The notes below the pieces were generated by a model, which was not told where the DNA came from, did not search any database, and worked only from the letters and a program-made list of their open reading frames with translations. This document shows, piece after piece, positions 62,152-64,000 of a stretch of 64,000 nucleotides of DNA. This DNA comes from Cryptomeria japonica (lineage: Eukaryota; Streptophyta; Pinopsida; Cupressales; Cupressaceae). Both the position numbers and the translations under genes were made by a program. Every line of letters starts with the position of its first letter. Positions within the stretch are counted from its first letter, which is position 1. The stretch spans positions 142,188,247 through 142,252,246 of the forward strand of contig NC_081412.1 in assembly GCF_030272615.1 (NCBI RefSeq), read 5' to 3'.

Positions 62152-62393
62152 ATCCGGTATTCACAATTTTTCTTTGTACAGAATTTCATTAATTTCTTAG
62201 TTTTTGCCCCGACCTTTGGCATTCCTATCAAAGGGGGAGAGGTGGATGTGAAAAATGTCAAGGGAATTAAGAAGTAATGTATATCTCAGGGGGAGCATCC
62301 TTCTGAGATCAGTTTTAGGAGATCATATTTTGGACAGGATTGGGTACAACACTTCAGTGATCCATTTTTCACATGAGTGTTGCCATCAATGCC

Positions 62394-62405
62394 AAAGGGG
62401 GAGAT
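62394..62405 (+). other. Polypurine tract of element C
   Basis: AAAGGGGGAGAT lies directly before the 3' LTR and is the same motif as in elements A and B. Confidence 0.92.
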
Positions 62406-63295
62406 TATTGGCATTTGAAACTCATGAAAGTTATATGTGTTGTCATTTCTAGCAACACACTCATGGGAGGTCTGACAATCAAGGTAACTGACATTCACTT
62501 CATTGGTATTCAGGGATCTGACAGGCATGTACCTGACAAACTTAGAACTGGTATTATAAGGAGAACATAGGAGAATGATCCAGCAAGCGTGGAAGCGGCA
62601 ACGATCATATTTTTTTATGTTTATATTTTGTTTGCGCTGACATGTGTCTTATAATTTGTAATATGATTGTAAGTTGACATAAGGCATTTGTGTTTATTCA
62701 TGTAAATGGGTATTTAAGTCAGTCCAGGTTAGGTCATTTTCTGGATATGACAGATAAGAGATGTGATAGGTTATGTTATGGTATGCAAGCAAGATCTTGA
62801 TCGTTATAATGGGAATGTAAAGATTTGTAATCAGTCTTGATTATTTTTCAAGAGGTTTGGGAAGCGATCTAATCTACTGGTAAGGGAGGTCACAATATAA
62901 TTGGTATAGACAATTCTTAAACCAAAACTCATCCAACATAGTAGATGCACATTCTGAGTTTAGTTTTTGTTTGTGATCTAGTACTTTGGATTTATAGTTA
63001 GTGAGGCTCCTTTTTTGATGAGCAGTGTGCCTTCCTGCATGTACAAGCCCCTATTGTAATATTTATTCAGTTGGCCAATGGATAGATATTGTGGGTCTCC
63101 AATCCCACTGTGGTTTTTCCTCTTTGAGGTTTTCCACGTATAAATATTTGTGTTATGGTGTTGGTTTCATTAATATTACTTGTTACTTTCTTTTATGCAT
63201 ACCAATTAATAAGTGGATTTGTTAATAAGGCTAAAAATATTATAACTGACATAACACTGATTCACCCCCCCTCTTAGTGTTCTTGGATTCCAACA
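62406..63295 (+). mobile_element. 3' LTR of element C
   Basis: This 890-base partner of 36000-36922 starts TATTGGCATTTG (TG changed to TA) and ends GGATTCCAACA. The two LTRs share long blocks such as GCAAGCGTGGAAG-type, GGTTTGGGAAGCGATCTAA and GTGGGTCTCCAATCCCAC. They have accumulated many separate changes and small gaps, so the insertion is old. The duplication atagg follows at 63296. Confidence 0.95.
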
Positions 63296-64000
63296 ATAGG
63301 ACTTTGTGGATTTCACCTACAAAGATGCAAAGTGTGATTGGAAGCAAGATTGCAAAGTGAAAACAATAGCATAAGGGTACTCGAAGCATGGTTTGTTTGA
63401 TGAAGAAAGGAGTGCTCAATTTATAGGGATATTGGCGAGGATTCAAAAAGGGCAACAAACTTGAAATTTGGCATGATTGAATGACAAAATTATGACAAAT
63501 TGAGAGGAATTCATGCAAATCAATTATGACAAATTGGCCACAAATTTTTTTCGTTGAATTGTGACAAATTTGAGCAAAAGTAGCTTCCAAAAATATTACA
63601 AATTGGCCATGAAAATAGCTTCAAAAATCATGACAAAAAGGAAGCATGAAAAGGGGAGAAATTAGGGGGGAATAATTAGTGGGATTTGAAATATGAATAT
63701 TAGCAAATTAGGTGGAAAAAGAGAAATTAAAGAAATTAGGACATTAGGTGACATAAATGAATAAATTCATATCTATTAATTAACTCACAAAAGGACTAAA
63801 TTAGCCAATTAAATAAAGTATTTAATTGTGACATGAGAGACCTAGGGTAAATAATAAATTTATTTAACCTAGAGAGAAGAAATATTAGTAGGATTAAATG
63901 AATATATCATTAAACCCCAATGGATAAATTAGAAATGAAATCAGGTCAATACAAGATCAAAGCCAATAAATGATAAAGATTGCAATCGAAGTGACAAATG
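63296..64000 (-). mobile_element. Family D repeat, copy 2, right part
   Basis: After the duplicated atagg, the family D repeat interrupted at 35999 continues: GATTTCACCTACAAAG matches the CTCACCTACAGAG region near 19075. Further blocks (ATTAGGTGACAT, TTAGCCAATTAAAT, GAGAGACCTAGG) follow in order to the window end, corresponding to about 19780 of copy 1. The repeat runs off the window. Confidence 0.8.

Noticed and set aside
63240-63590. 116-codon minus-strand frame
   Set aside because: It spans the element C LTR end and the family D repeat, so it cannot be a pre-existing gene.

Overview
This 64 kb window is plant nuclear DNA made almost entirely of old, nested transposable elements. No host gene, tRNA or rRNA gene was recognised. 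Long, decayed, deeply nested LTR elements suggest a large, repeat-rich seed-plant genome. A conifer or other gymnosperm is my guess, but no sequence here proves it. Every coding region carries stops or frameshifts; most stops look like C-to-T changes of CAG, CAA or CGA codons.

Layout. (1) 1-9338: most of a minus-strand non-coding LTR element with ~4.9 kb LTRs (LARD-like), cut by the window's left edge and inserted in the gag of (2). (2) 9339 to ~15.3 kb: a plus-strand Ty3/gypsy chromovirus-like gag-pol with a chromodomain-like C-terminus and the start of its 3' LTR. (3) ~15.4-17 kb: a decayed Gln/Pro-rich frame on the minus strand; 17-18.3 kb has nothing recognised; 18.3-18.84 kb holds two minisatellites; 18,879-20,206 is an LTR-like repeat (family D). 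(4) 20.2-31.4 kb: a minus-strand Ty1/copia gag-pol, split by element A (23,539-30,793; target duplication acttc/acttt). (5) 31,448-32,899: one LTR with a copia primer-binding site on one side and, on the other, the polypurine tract of element B (33.2-35.8 kb). (6) 36,000-63,295: element C (duplication atagg), inserted in a second family D repeat (35,810-35,999 and 63,296-64,000). Element C is itself broken by a solo LTR (38,864-39,925; duplication catgt) and by a 19.6 kb CACTA/EnSpm transposon (40,925-60,482; duplication tct).

How the parts relate. Elements A, B and C form one family of LTR elements without pol. A and C encode a Gag-like ORF1 (coiled coil plus four CCHC knuckles); all three encode a large ORF2 of unknown function (about 1,000 codons in A and C). 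They share primer-site and polypurine-tract style with the copia element and probably depended on such an element for reverse transcription and integration. The CACTA transposon encodes a multi-exon TNP2 transposase ending in a poly-Asp tract, followed by a second multi-exon locus that starts with a SET-domain (protein lysine methyltransferase) module and continues into exons resembling a CACTA accessory (TnpA/PF03004-like) protein. The ORF2 family and the SET domain inside a CACTA element are the two strongest candidates for something undescribed.
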